A stretch of DNA of 64,000 bases, taken from the NCBI RefSeq assembly GCF_003026355.1, contig NZ_PYON01000018.1:1-64000 (forward strand). The letters run 5' to 3'. Shown in pieces: positions 56,085-64,000 of this stretch. The notes beneath the pieces were generated by a model, which did not search any database, was not told the origin of the DNA, and was given only the letters and a program-made list of their open reading frames with translations. Within the stretch, counting starts at the first letter, position 1, and every line of letters starts with the position of its first letter. Source of the DNA: Photobacterium kishitanii. GTDB lineage: Bacteria; Pseudomonadota; Gammaproteobacteria; Enterobacterales; Vibrionaceae. The translations under genes were made by a program, and so were the position numbers.

Positions 56085-56714
56085 CTAATTGATTGCTAAT
56101 TGTTGTAATAATATTACCGCTTGGGTGCGATTTTTGACTTCGAGCTTGCGAAAAATGGCCGTCATATGTGCTTTGATCGTCGCTTCAGAGACACTCAGTT
56201 CATACGCTATTTGTTTGTTTAGCAACCCCTCCGTTAGCATGGTTGATACTTTGTATTGTTGTGGTGTTAACGCTGCAATTTTGGCTGATAGTTGCTGATG
56301 ATGATCATTGTGGCTGATAGTGGTGGGGAAATAAGGTTCACCATTGAGGATCTGTTTTAAGGCGGCCAATAATGTCTGCATCTCACTGGATTTGGGAATA
56401 AACCCAAATGCGCCATGATTATAAACTTGCTGAACAATCTGGTCTTCTTCACTGGCAGAAATCACCACAATTGCTAACTCTGGATATTGTTGACGTACTT
56501 GAATTAGTCCAGACATACCATTCGATCCAGGCATTTTAAGATCGAGTAATAATAAGTCGATATCGCCGTTTTTTTGTAACAATGAAAATAAAGAATCTCG
56601 TGAATCGGCCTCGAGGAGGTTGGCTCCACTGATCGCCATATGAATCGATTGCAAGAGGGCATTACGAAATAACGGGTGATCATCGGCGATAACAATGGTG
56701 TATGGAACGTCCAT
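56085..56714 (-). CDS. LuxR/NarL-type response regulator, CrbR-like
   Basis: 209 aa. Receiver domain 1-120 has the phosphoacceptor Asp58 in DLLLLDLKMPG and Lys in FIPKSSEM. The C-terminal LuxR HTH (about 143-205) reads LTPQQYKVSTMLTEGLLNKQIAYELS. Sequence and context next to a CrbS-like kinase suggest the acetate-switch regulator CrbR, which activates acs. It is convergent with the kinase gene. Confidence 0.8.
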   Translation of the reverse strand: MDVPYTIVIADDHPLFRNALLQSIHMAISGANLLEADSRDSLFSLLQKNGDIDLLLLDLKMPGSNGMSGLIQVRQQYPELAIVVISASEEDQIVQQVYNHGAFGFIPKSSEMQTLLAALKQILNGEPYFPTTISHNDHHQQLSAKIAALTPQQYKVSTMLTEGLLNKQIAYELSVSEATIKAHMTAIFRKLEVKNRTQAVILLQQLAIN

Positions 56715-56838
56715 AGTGATGCCTATTGAAGTAATTGATTTTTTGACGTTAACATTTCAGTAACTAAGGTGCAATTTCGTCACGGCTGAGATTGGATCTT
56801 GATCGCGCTTGAAAGTACCACTTTTGTAATTATGTGCG

Positions 56839-57339
56839 TCATTGCACGTTATTTTGTGAGGTTGATGAGGGTAAAGAGAATATTGGTAGTTGTAAGTGCT
56901 GACTAAAATTATCTGCATTGATAAAGCCATTGATTTTTGCCTGTGGTAAGGGGTTACCTTGAGGATCCCAAAATAATAAGCTTGGAAAGCCGATAACATT
57001 AAGATATTGCATCAATGCGATATCGGTGGCGTTATTGGCAGTGACATTGGCTTTTAAGCGGGTGAATTTATTAAGTTGAGGAATAACATTTGCAGCGGGA
57101 AAGGTCTGTTGAGTCAAAGCAACGCAGGGTGAGCACCATTCAGCGTAGACATCGAGCACTACTGGCCGTTGTTGTTGAGCCGCTATTTTAAGAGCGAGTT
57201 TTAATTCTGAAATTGAACTAACAGTGGTAAATGTCAGCGCCATAGGTGTCGACTTTGCATATAGTAAGTAGGTACTTACCATGATGATTATGACGGTGGT
57301 TAATCCCCAAAAAGCATGTTTTATCTTAATCGTGACCAT
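56839..57339 (-). CDS. Stand-alone DsbD-gamma-like thioredoxin, membrane-anchored
   Basis: 166 aa. One N-terminal transmembrane helix (about 8-28) and a periplasmic thioredoxin fold follow. VVLDVYAEWCSPCVALTQQTF carries the redox pair Cys69/Cys72. LKANVTANNATDIALMQYLNVIG and GFINADNFSQHL match the C-terminal gamma domain of DsbD. The alpha domain and the eight-helix beta domain are missing. It may pass electrons from another transmembrane carrier, or be a remnant of a dsbD gene near the dcuA-aspA-groE cluster, where vibrios carry dsbD. Confidence 0.75.
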   Translation of the reverse strand: MVTIKIKHAFWGLTTVIIIMVSTYLLYAKSTPMALTFTTVSSISELKLALKIAAQQQRPVVLDVYAEWCSPCVALTQQTFPAANVIPQLNKFTRLKANVTANNATDIALMQYLNVIGFPSLLFWDPQGNPLPQAKINGFINADNFSQHLQLPIFSLPSSTSQNNVQ

Positions 57340-57424
57340 AAATAGCCATCCCCGTGCGAGTGAGTATTAGATATTGTTAATCTAAAAGATCCTCTTTTCA
57401 GCTTAGCAAGTATTTATCACCAAT

Positions 57425-57453
57425 AAAAAAAAGCTGCTCGAAAGCAGCTTTTT
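57425..57453 (-). terminator. Terminator of dcuA
   Basis: AAAGCTGCT-CGAA-AGCAGCTTT with T-runs on both sides. Confidence 0.9.
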
Positions 57454-57476
57454 AATCATTCTGTGTTAGTTGTAAA

Positions 57477-58784
57477 TTATAAAATAAAGCTACCAAATAA
57501 AAAGCCTAAAGCCACCGATGTTGCAATGGTAACCACACCCGGTATAAAGAATGGATGGTTAAAGACCCATTTACCAATTCGAGTTGAACCTGTGTCATCC
57601 ATTTCTACTGCGGCTAATAGTGTTGGGTAAGTTGGTAAGACGAATAAAGCACTTACTGCGGCGAATGAAGCCACCATTGTTAGTGGAGCCACACCAATCG
57701 CTAATGCTGCAGGCATTAATGCGGTTGTAGTTGCACCTTGAGAGTAAAGTAGCATTGAAGCAAAGAATAGAATTAACGCTAACATCCAAGGGTGGCCACT
57801 TAATAATGAGCCTGCAATTTCTTTAATGCCGTCAACGTGCGCATTAACAAAGGTTGCACCTAACCATGCTACACCAAGAACACAGATACAGGCTGTCATA
57901 CCTGAACGGAATGTCGGTGCTGATGGGATTTCAGCGGCATCAATTTTGGTTACCCATACAGTTATCGCTGCTGAGGTTAGCATAACGGCAATAATTGCTT
58001 CGTTACGACCTAATGTTGGATCAGTAATTAAACCGACTGAATGAGAAATAGCGGCGGCATAACACACGACCAGCACAATGGCAGTAATAAAAATATAAGT
58101 TGCTTTACGTGCCGTTGGCTTAATATCACGCTTGCCAGTTTGTTCAATATTGACTAAACCTTTAGCTAAACGGTCTTGATAAACAGGATCATCTTTTAGT
58201 TCACAACCCATAAAGTTAGCCACAAAAGCACCGACCATACAGGCAATAAAGGTGGTTGGAATACAAATAGCCAATAGCGTTATGTAACTCACGCCAACGG
58301 GTTCAAGGATACCAGAGAAAAACACGACCGCTGCTGAAATAGGTGAGGCAGTAATCGCGATTTGTGATGCAATAACGGCAATGGAAAGTGGGCGAGAAGG
58401 GCGAATGCCTTGACCTTTAGCCACTTCAGCAATAACAGGTAGGGTGGAAAAAGCTGTATGCCCTGTACCCGCTAACACCGTCATAAAATAAGTTACGATA
58501 GGCGCATAAAAAGTGATACGTTTCGGGTGTTTACGAAGAAAGTTTTCTGCAATCTCTACCAGCCAATCCATACCACCGGCAACCTGCATTGCGGCAATGG
58601 CAGTGATCACTGACATAATAATTAAGATAACATCGATAGGGATCAGCGATTCGCTGGTTGGTACCCCAAATATTAATGATAATACTAAAACACCGGCACC
58701 ACCGGCAAAGCCGATACCAATACCGCCAATCCTAGAGCCTAAATAAATAAAACCTAGAACGACTAAGAGTTCAAGTCCAGTCAT
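57477..58784 (-). CDS. dcuA: Anaerobic C4-dicarboxylate antiporter (DcuA)
   Basis: 435 aa, about ten helices. The start LELLVVLGFIYLGSRIGGIG and the SQIAITASPISAAVVFFSGI and YSQGATTTALMPAALAIGV motifs fit the Dcu family. Most of the chain resembles DcuA, though AGTGHTAFSTLP is closer to DcuB. It exchanges fumarate or aspartate for succinate across the inner membrane. It follows aspA, forming the aspartate-to-fumarate pathway, as in E. coli. Confidence 0.88.
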   Translation of the reverse strand: MTGLELLVVLGFIYLGSRIGGIGIGFAGGAGVLVLSLIFGVPTSESLIPIDVILIIMSVITAIAAMQVAGGMDWLVEIAENFLRKHPKRITFYAPIVTYFMTVLAGTGHTAFSTLPVIAEVAKGQGIRPSRPLSIAVIASQIAITASPISAAVVFFSGILEPVGVSYITLLAICIPTTFIACMVGAFVANFMGCELKDDPVYQDRLAKGLVNIEQTGKRDIKPTARKATYIFITAIVLVVCYAAAISHSVGLITDPTLGRNEAIIAVMLTSAAITVWVTKIDAAEIPSAPTFRSGMTACICVLGVAWLGATFVNAHVDGIKEIAGSLLSGHPWMLALILFFASMLLYSQGATTTALMPAALAIGVAPLTMVASFAAVSALFVLPTYPTLLAAVEMDDTGSTRIGKWVFNHPFFIPGVVTIATSVALGFLFGSFIL

Positions 58785-58844
58785 ACAATTTTCCTGTCTA
58801 AAAGTTTAAAAAATAAAAATAAAAATAAAAAGAGGATTTGTTCA

Positions 58845-58879
58845 CAAAAAAAAAGCGGATAATCAAGTGACAATCCGCT
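58845..58879 (-). terminator. Terminator between aspA and dcuA
   Basis: AGCGGAT and ATCCGCT with a 12-base loop, then at least nine T on the minus strand. It would limit read-through from aspA into dcuA. Confidence 0.85.
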
Positions 58880-58902
58880 GGTATTCTCAGTCGCTAACGT
58901 TT

Positions 58903-60363
58903 TTAGTTGTAACGTTTAGCTTTATATTGAGGATGCATTAAGTTCTCGATGGAGAAGATATCATCTAATTGCTCTTCAGTCAGTAAGCCACGCTCAAGGA
59001 CGACTTCACGTACGCTCTTACCTGTCTCAGCACAAATCTTACCGACAATGTCACCTTCGTGGTGGCCAATGAATGGATTTAGGTAAGTAACGATACCAAT
59101 AGAGTTAAAGACGTAGCTTTCACAGACTTCTTTATTTACCGTGATACCTTCGATGCACTTATCGCGTAAGTTAATACAAGCATTTTTCAATAGACTAATA
59201 GATTCGAAAATTGCTTGACCAATAACCGGCTCCATTACGTTCAACTGTAATTGACCTGCTTCTGCTGCAAAAGTGATAGTGGTGTCGTTACCAATCACTT
59301 TAAAGCAAACTTGGTTAACCACTTCAGGGATAACTGGGTTTACTTTTGCCGGCATAATTGAAGAGCCTGCTTGCATTTCAGGTAGATTAATTTCGTTTAG
59401 ACCTGTACGTGGGCCTGAAGAAAGTAAACGTAAATCATTACAAATTTTAGATAATTTAACTGCAGTACGTTTTAGTGCGCCGTGAACCATTACGTAAGCG
59501 CCACAATCAGAGGTTGCTTCAATTAAATCCTCTGCAGCAACGACTGGTAGCCCGGTGATTTCAGCAAGGCGTTGAACAGACAATTGTTGGTAACCTGTCG
59601 CAGCGTTTAGACCAGTACCGATCGCTGTCGCGCCAAGGTTAACTTCAAGTAGTAGTTGTGCTGTGTATTGAAGGTTTTTAATTTCTTCTTTTAGTAATAC
59701 ACCGTAAGCATGGAATTCTTGACCAACAGTCATTGGTACAGCGTCTTGAAGCTGGGTACGGCCCATTTTCAGAACACTTGCAAATTCAGTAGCTTTAACA
59801 TCAAATGCAGTTTTTAAGTAATCCAGTGCTTCCAGCATATTAATGATGCTGTTGTATACCGCAACGCGGAAACCTGTTGGGTAAGCACAGTTAGTTGATT
59901 GTGATTTGTTAACATGATCATTTGGGTTAACGATATCGTAGCGACCTTTTTCTTCACCCATAATTTCAAGCGCAAGGTTAGCGATAACTTCGTTAGTGTT
60001 CATATTAACCGATGTGCCAGCACCACCTTGGAAAACATCAGATGGGAATTGATCCATGCAACGACCATTTTCAAGGATGAGATCACATGCTTGAACAATG
60101 TAATTACCGATATCAGAAGGAATTGCGCCAAGTTCTTTGTTGGCCATTGCTGCTGCTTTTTTGGTAAATACCATGCCACGTACAAATTCAGGAACATCTG
60201 AAATTGTTGTGTTTGAAATATTGAAGTTCTCAATTGCACGTAATGTGTGAATACCCCAATAGGCATCCGCAGGTACATGACGTTCGCCAAGTAGATCTTC
60301 TTCGATACGAGTTGCAACATTGATTGTTGCTTTATTTTTTTCAAGATCAATCATCTGAGACAT
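58903..60363 (-). CDS. aspA: Aspartate ammonia-lyase
   Basis: 486 aa, fumarase/aspartase superfamily. [20 protein letters not shown], the [14 protein letters not shown] segment and the catalytic loop [11 protein letters not shown] are present. The substrate loop reads STNCAYPTG where E. coli has STNDAYPTG; whether that Cys is normal in this genus cannot be judged here. The enzyme deaminates aspartate to fumarate for anaerobic respiration. It starts about 11 residues longer at the N-terminus than E. coli AspA. It is upstream of dcuA. Confidence 0.96.
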   Translation of the reverse strand: MSQMIDLEKNKATINVATRIEEDLLGERHVPADAYWGIHTLRAIENFNISNTTISDVPEFVRGMVFTKKAAAMANKELGAIPSDIGNYIVQACDLILENGRCMDQFPSDVFQGGAGTSVNMNTNEVIANLALEIMGEEKGRYDIVNPNDHVNKSQSTNCAYPTGFRVAVYNSIINMLEALDYLKTAFDVKATEFASVLKMGRTQLQDAVPMTVGQEFHAYGVLLKEEIKNLQYTAQLLLEVNLGATAIGTGLNAATGYQQLSVQRLAEITGLPVVAAEDLIEATSDCGAYVMVHGALKRTAVKLSKICNDLRLLSSGPRTGLNEINLPEMQAGSSIMPAKVNPVIPEVVNQVCFKVIGNDTTITFAAEAGQLQLNVMEPVIGQAIFESISLLKNACINLRDKCIEGITVNKEVCESYVFNSIGIVTYLNPFIGHHEGDIVGKICAETGKSVREVVLERGLLTEEQLDDIFSIENLMHPQYKAKRYN

Positions 60364-60812
60364 AATATAGCCCTTTGCAAATCTTTATAATTAAAATCAA
60401 TAAGTAAGCCAACAGTTGTAGCGATAATCCATTGTCGCAAAGTTGTGGCTAGATGATCGTACCTGACACCTTAATTGATGCCGATAATACTCCCCTCAAC
60501 CGCTAAAAACCTAATCCAGATCACTTTTTACGAGAGCTTGTTAATCTTTGCACGGAAACGCGATCTCTTTCACATTTTCTGTTAACAGTAGCACGCTATT
60601 TTGCTTCTAAAATGAAGAAAAATGACAAGATGTGAATGAAATGTAGGAAGAGGTAAGACTGTTTTGGGAGCTGATTCAAATTATAATTTTGTATTATTTG
60701 TTAACACTTTTCAACGAGCTAATAAAATTTGTAATGAGTAATTAGATCTATAATAAGGTAAGGTCATACGACAAGGCGTCAGCATAAATTTATTTAATGA
60801 AAGGGGTTGTTT
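60364..60812. other. aspA-fxsA divergent intergenic region
   Basis: About 450 bases without a gene. It contains a CRP-like site CGCGATCTCTTTCACA (60559-60574; right half perfect) and an FNR-like TTGATGCCGATAAT (60475-60488). Both are moderate matches that fit anaerobic/carbon control of aspA. Confidence 0.45.
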
Positions 60813-61307
60813 GTGTTTCCACTATTAATGTTGCTATTTATTGTGGTGCCGATGGTTGAGATTGGCTTATTCATTCAAGTGGGTGGGTTATTAGGTCTAT
60901 GGCCAACAATAGCGATTGTTTTTTTAACTGCGGTTATTGGAGCATCGTTGGTAAGAAGTCAAGGAATAGCGACCTTAACCTCAGTTCAGAAGAAGCTGCA
61001 ACAAGGTGAAATGCCAACTCAAGAAATAGTTGAAGGAATGTTGTTAGCAGTGGCTGGGGTGTTATTATTAACGCCAGGATTTATGACAGATGCTTTAGGA
61101 TTGGTCTTATTATTGCCGCCATCAAGGGCTAAAATTGCCCAATTATTAATGCAAAAAGTCACTCTAAAAAGTAACTTTAATCAATTCGGTGGTGGTTTTT
61201 CACATCACACCAATTCACATGATGCAGCTAATGGCGATGTGTTTGATGGTGAGTATGAACGTAAAGATGACCATAAAAATAACAATTCCAATCATCGATT
61301 GCCGTAA
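60813..61307 (+). CDS. fxsA: Membrane protein FxsA
   Basis: 164 aa from a GTG with AGGGG six bases upstream; a TTG at 60807 lies too near it. Three to four hydrophobic segments cover residues 1-110, with EIGLFIQVGG and LLLTPGFMTDALGLVLLLPP as in the family. The C-terminus is hydrophilic with GGGFSHHTNS and VFDGEYERKDD. FxsA overproduction suppresses phage T7 F exclusion in E. coli. It sits upstream of groES as in other gammaproteobacteria, with a MATE gene between. Confidence 0.92.
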   Translation: MFPLLMLLFIVVPMVEIGLFIQVGGLLGLWPTIAIVFLTAVIGASLVRSQGIATLTSVQKKLQQGEMPTQEIVEGMLLAVAGVLLLTPGFMTDALGLVLLLPPSRAKIAQLLMQKVTLKSNFNQFGGGFSHHTNSHDAANGDVFDGEYERKDDHKNNNSNHRLP

Positions 61308-61340
61308 ATGAAACATAGAACAAACAAAAAAATCACGTAA

Positions 61341-61368
61341 AAAAAAGCAGCCGAGGCTGCTTTTTTTT
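61341..61368. terminator. Bidirectional terminator of fxsA and the MATE gene
   Basis: AAAAAAGCAGC-CGAG-GCTGCTTTTTTTT between convergent genes. Confidence 0.92.
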
Positions 61369-61388
61369 ATTCATGCTATTCATATTAA

Positions 61389-62744
61389 TCACGAGAGTGA
61401 AAGCATGTTTTTTCGTAGTTTTCGAGCATAGCAATAAGCACCAATACCACTGATGATATTAGCTACTGCAATACCAATAAATAGCCCTTCAGTTCCATAA
61501 ATATAACTACCTATCCATGCCGCTGGTAGTAATAGCACAAATAGCCGCAATAGATTCCAGCATAGTGCATTAATGGTTTTATGTAAGGCATTAAGGGCGC
61601 TAATTAACAGCATGCAAATCGCTTGTAATCCATAACTAGCAGGCACCACTAATAAATAATGCCATAATTGTTCTTGAACCACGCTGTCTTTAGAGAACAG
61701 TGCCGCGAGTGGCATACTTAATGGCACCATCGCAATAAAAACCAACAATTGAAACCCGATAGCAAAATGCATGGCGGTAAAGAGGGCGCTAAACGCTCGT
61801 TGTGGTTTCTCCGCGCCTAAGTTTTGTGCCATAAAAGGCATTAATGCAGAGCCAAGTGCCATCATTACAATCACTAATAAGGATTCGACTCGCATCGCTG
61901 CACCATAAGCAGCAACAGAAGCGGTACTTTGACTTGCCAATAGCGCCATTAATAACGCTCCCGATAGTGGGTTGAGCGCAGTTGACAAGCCAGCTGGCAC
62001 ACCAATATGCAAAATTTGTTGCCAATCGTGTTTCAATAATCGCCACTGCGGTAAGATCAGTAACTTTTCACGTTTATAAAGCAGATATAATGATGCGATA
62101 AGTGCAAATACCCAACTGATACCACTGGCAATGGCTGCCCCTTGAACGCCTAATGTGGGTACTGGACCGTAGCCAAAGATAAATAAAGGATCTAATAGGC
62201 CGTTAATGACACCAGCGATCACCATGATCTTTGCGGGGCTTTTCGCATCGCCAGTGGCGCGAATAGCACTATTACCCGCCATTGGAATCACGAGTAATGG
62301 AATCGCGAGATACCACACTGTCATATATTGTTCGATAATCGGTAGTAACTCAGCTGAAGCCCCCATTAAGGTAAATAATGGTTTAATGGTAAGCAATCCA
62401 ATGCTCGAGCCAACAATCATTAATAGCAGACTAAGTAGCAACCCATGAGTAGTAATGCGGGCAGCACTGTGGTTATCGCCTTGACCGAGCATGCGTCCAA
62501 TACTGGTCGATATACCGACGTTCATTCCCATGGTGATGCAATTAAGACCAAAGGTAACTGGAAAGGTGAAACTAACCGCCGCCAGTGCATTGGTGCCCAA
62601 GCGCGAAATAAAGAAAGTATCGACTAAATTAAACATTAAAATCGCGATCATGCCAAACACCATTGGCACTGCTAAACGGCGTAATGCATCAGGAATTGGT
62701 GCTGATAATAATCCATGTTTATCTGACTTGGGTTGGGTTGCCAT
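61389..62744 (-). CDS. MATE-family efflux transporter
   Basis: 451 aa from ATG 62744; 19 upstream residues in the same frame look like noise. About twelve helices form two six-helix halves. FNLVDTFFISRLGTNALAAV and the repeat TIDPLF-type GLLDPLFIFGYGP are typical of DinF/NorM-like MATE exporters driven by H+ or Na+. The substrate cannot be told. It lies between fxsA and groES on the opposite strand, an accessory insertion in a conserved neighbourhood. Confidence 0.85.
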   Translation of the reverse strand: MATQPKSDKHGLLSAPIPDALRRLAVPMVFGMIAILMFNLVDTFFISRLGTNALAAVSFTFPVTFGLNCITMGMNVGISTSIGRMLGQGDNHSAARITTHGLLLSLLLMIVGSSIGLLTIKPLFTLMGASAELLPIIEQYMTVWYLAIPLLVIPMAGNSAIRATGDAKSPAKIMVIAGVINGLLDPLFIFGYGPVPTLGVQGAAIASGISWVFALIASLYLLYKREKLLILPQWRLLKHDWQQILHIGVPAGLSTALNPLSGALLMALLASQSTASVAAYGAAMRVESLLVIVMMALGSALMPFMAQNLGAEKPQRAFSALFTAMHFAIGFQLLVFIAMVPLSMPLAALFSKDSVVQEQLWHYLLVVPASYGLQAICMLLISALNALHKTINALCWNLLRLFVLLLPAAWIGSYIYGTEGLFIGIAVANIISGIGAYCYARKLRKNMLSLS

Positions 62745-62839
62745 AGTGGTCTCAAAATAAGGATGCCTGCATACCCTAATGCAAAGTGTGTGATCGGGCA
62801 AAATTTCTCAAATAAATAACAAAAAAAAGTCGTCTAAAC

Positions 62840-62870
62840 CTTGGGATTTAGAAATTAGACCCAACATCTT
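62840..62870 (+). promoter_or_regulatory. Candidate sigma-32 promoter of groESL
   Basis: CTTGGGA (-35-like, consensus CTTGAAA) and CAACATCTT (-10-like, consensus CCCCATNTA) are separated by 15 bases, about 80 bases before groES. The match is partial. Confidence 0.45.
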
Positions 62871-62951
62871 AGTCATATAGAAAGTCATACAAGTTAGTTC
62901 TTGTAGGCTTAAAATCATGGACATTACCTTAATTATCAGGAGAGACGACCA

Positions 62952-63242
62952 ATGAACATTCGTCCTTTACACGACCGAGTTATCGTTGAACGCCAAGAAG
63001 TTGAATCTAAGTCTGCCGGTGGCATCGTTTTAACTGGTTCAGCTGCTGAAAAATCTACTCGCGGTAAAATTCTTGCTGTAGGTAAAGGCCGCATTTTAGA
63101 AAATGGCACCGTACAACCACTTGACGTACAAGTGGGCGATGTAGTTATTTTTGCTGAAGGCTACGGCACTAAAACTGAAAAAATTGACGGTAAAGAAGTT
63201 CTTATCATGTCTGAAAATGACATTATGGCAATCGTTGAATAA
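62952..63242 (+). CDS. groES: Co-chaperonin GroES
   Basis: 96 aa. [18 protein letters not shown] is the family start, and the mobile loop [20 protein letters not shown], which contacts GroEL, is complete. GroES caps the GroEL chamber. CAGGAGAGAC precedes the ATG. groEL follows after 42 bases. Confidence 0.98.
   Translation: MNIRPLHDRVIVERQEVESKSAGGIVLTGSAAEKSTRGKILAVGKGRILENGTVQPLDVQVGDVVIFAEGYGTKTEKIDGKEVLIMSENDIMAIVE

Positions 63243-64000
<758 letters not shown>

Noticed and set aside
59880-59920. Inactive aspartase because of Cys in the STNxAYPTG loop
   Set aside because: All other active-site segments are intact and the residue may be normal in this genus; no basis to call loss of function.

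Overview
The window is a gammaproteobacterial chromosome segment, almost certainly Vibrionaceae and most likely a Photobacterium. The evidence is the protein sequences of RpoB, RpoC, HemE and Fis, the preserved order rsd-nudC-hemE-yjaG-hupA-yjaH-purD-purH, the dusB-fis, aroQ-accB-accC and fxsA-groESL neighbourhoods, and an AT-leaning codon usage. The assignment is inferred by recognition, not by a database search. LAYOUT. 1-12.4 kb: end of tuf, secE-nusG, then rplKA-rplJL-rpoBC with its promoters, L10 leader and rplL/rpoB attenuator. 12.4-24.8 kb: rsd, nudC, hemE, yjaG, hupA, yjaH and purHD. Inserted among them are a 4Fe-4S-type uracil-DNA glycosylase, a D-2-hydroxyacid dehydrogenase, brnQ with a candidate leader-peptide attenuator, and a CNNM/CBS membrane protein. 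24.9-30.7 kb: zntR, a small lipoprotein, ppnP, malI-malX-malY with recognisable MalI operators, and a 55-aa zinc-ribbon-like protein. 30.8-43.2 kb: an integrated genomic island of about 12.4 kb in the 3' end of fis. It is bounded by a 15-bp direct repeat and carries a P4-type integrase, a type I restriction-modification system (hsdM-hsdS-hsdR), an AlpA-like regulator, a Rep/HTH-like protein, an HGGxSTG protein and several unknown genes. It has no phage structural genes. 43.2-64.0 kb: fis-dusB, prmA, panF-yhdT, accC-accB-aroQ, acs, an MFS transporter, a CrbS-like hybrid kinase without its transporter domain, a CrbR-like regulator, a lone DsbD-gamma-like thioredoxin, dcuA, aspA, fxsA, a MATE exporter, groES and the start of groEL. 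MOST INTERESTING PART: the minus-strand unit between the integrase and hsdR (about 32250-33680). It has a promoter region with five GTGAT repeats spaced 10-11 bp, a perfect 9-bp inverted repeat that buries a ribosome binding site, two micro-ORFs (39 and 44 aa, the second a tandem NPNN-motif repeat), an unrecognised HTH protein, and a densely hairpinned untranslated stretch ending in a strong intrinsic terminator. This looks like a self-regulated accessory module with a structured RNA that I cannot assign to a known system. Other points of note: a branched-chain-rich leader peptide before brnQ; a 23-bp-stem hairpin before purH next to a PurR box; repeated integrase arm-type sites at both island ends; and a surrogate fis terminator supplied by the island.
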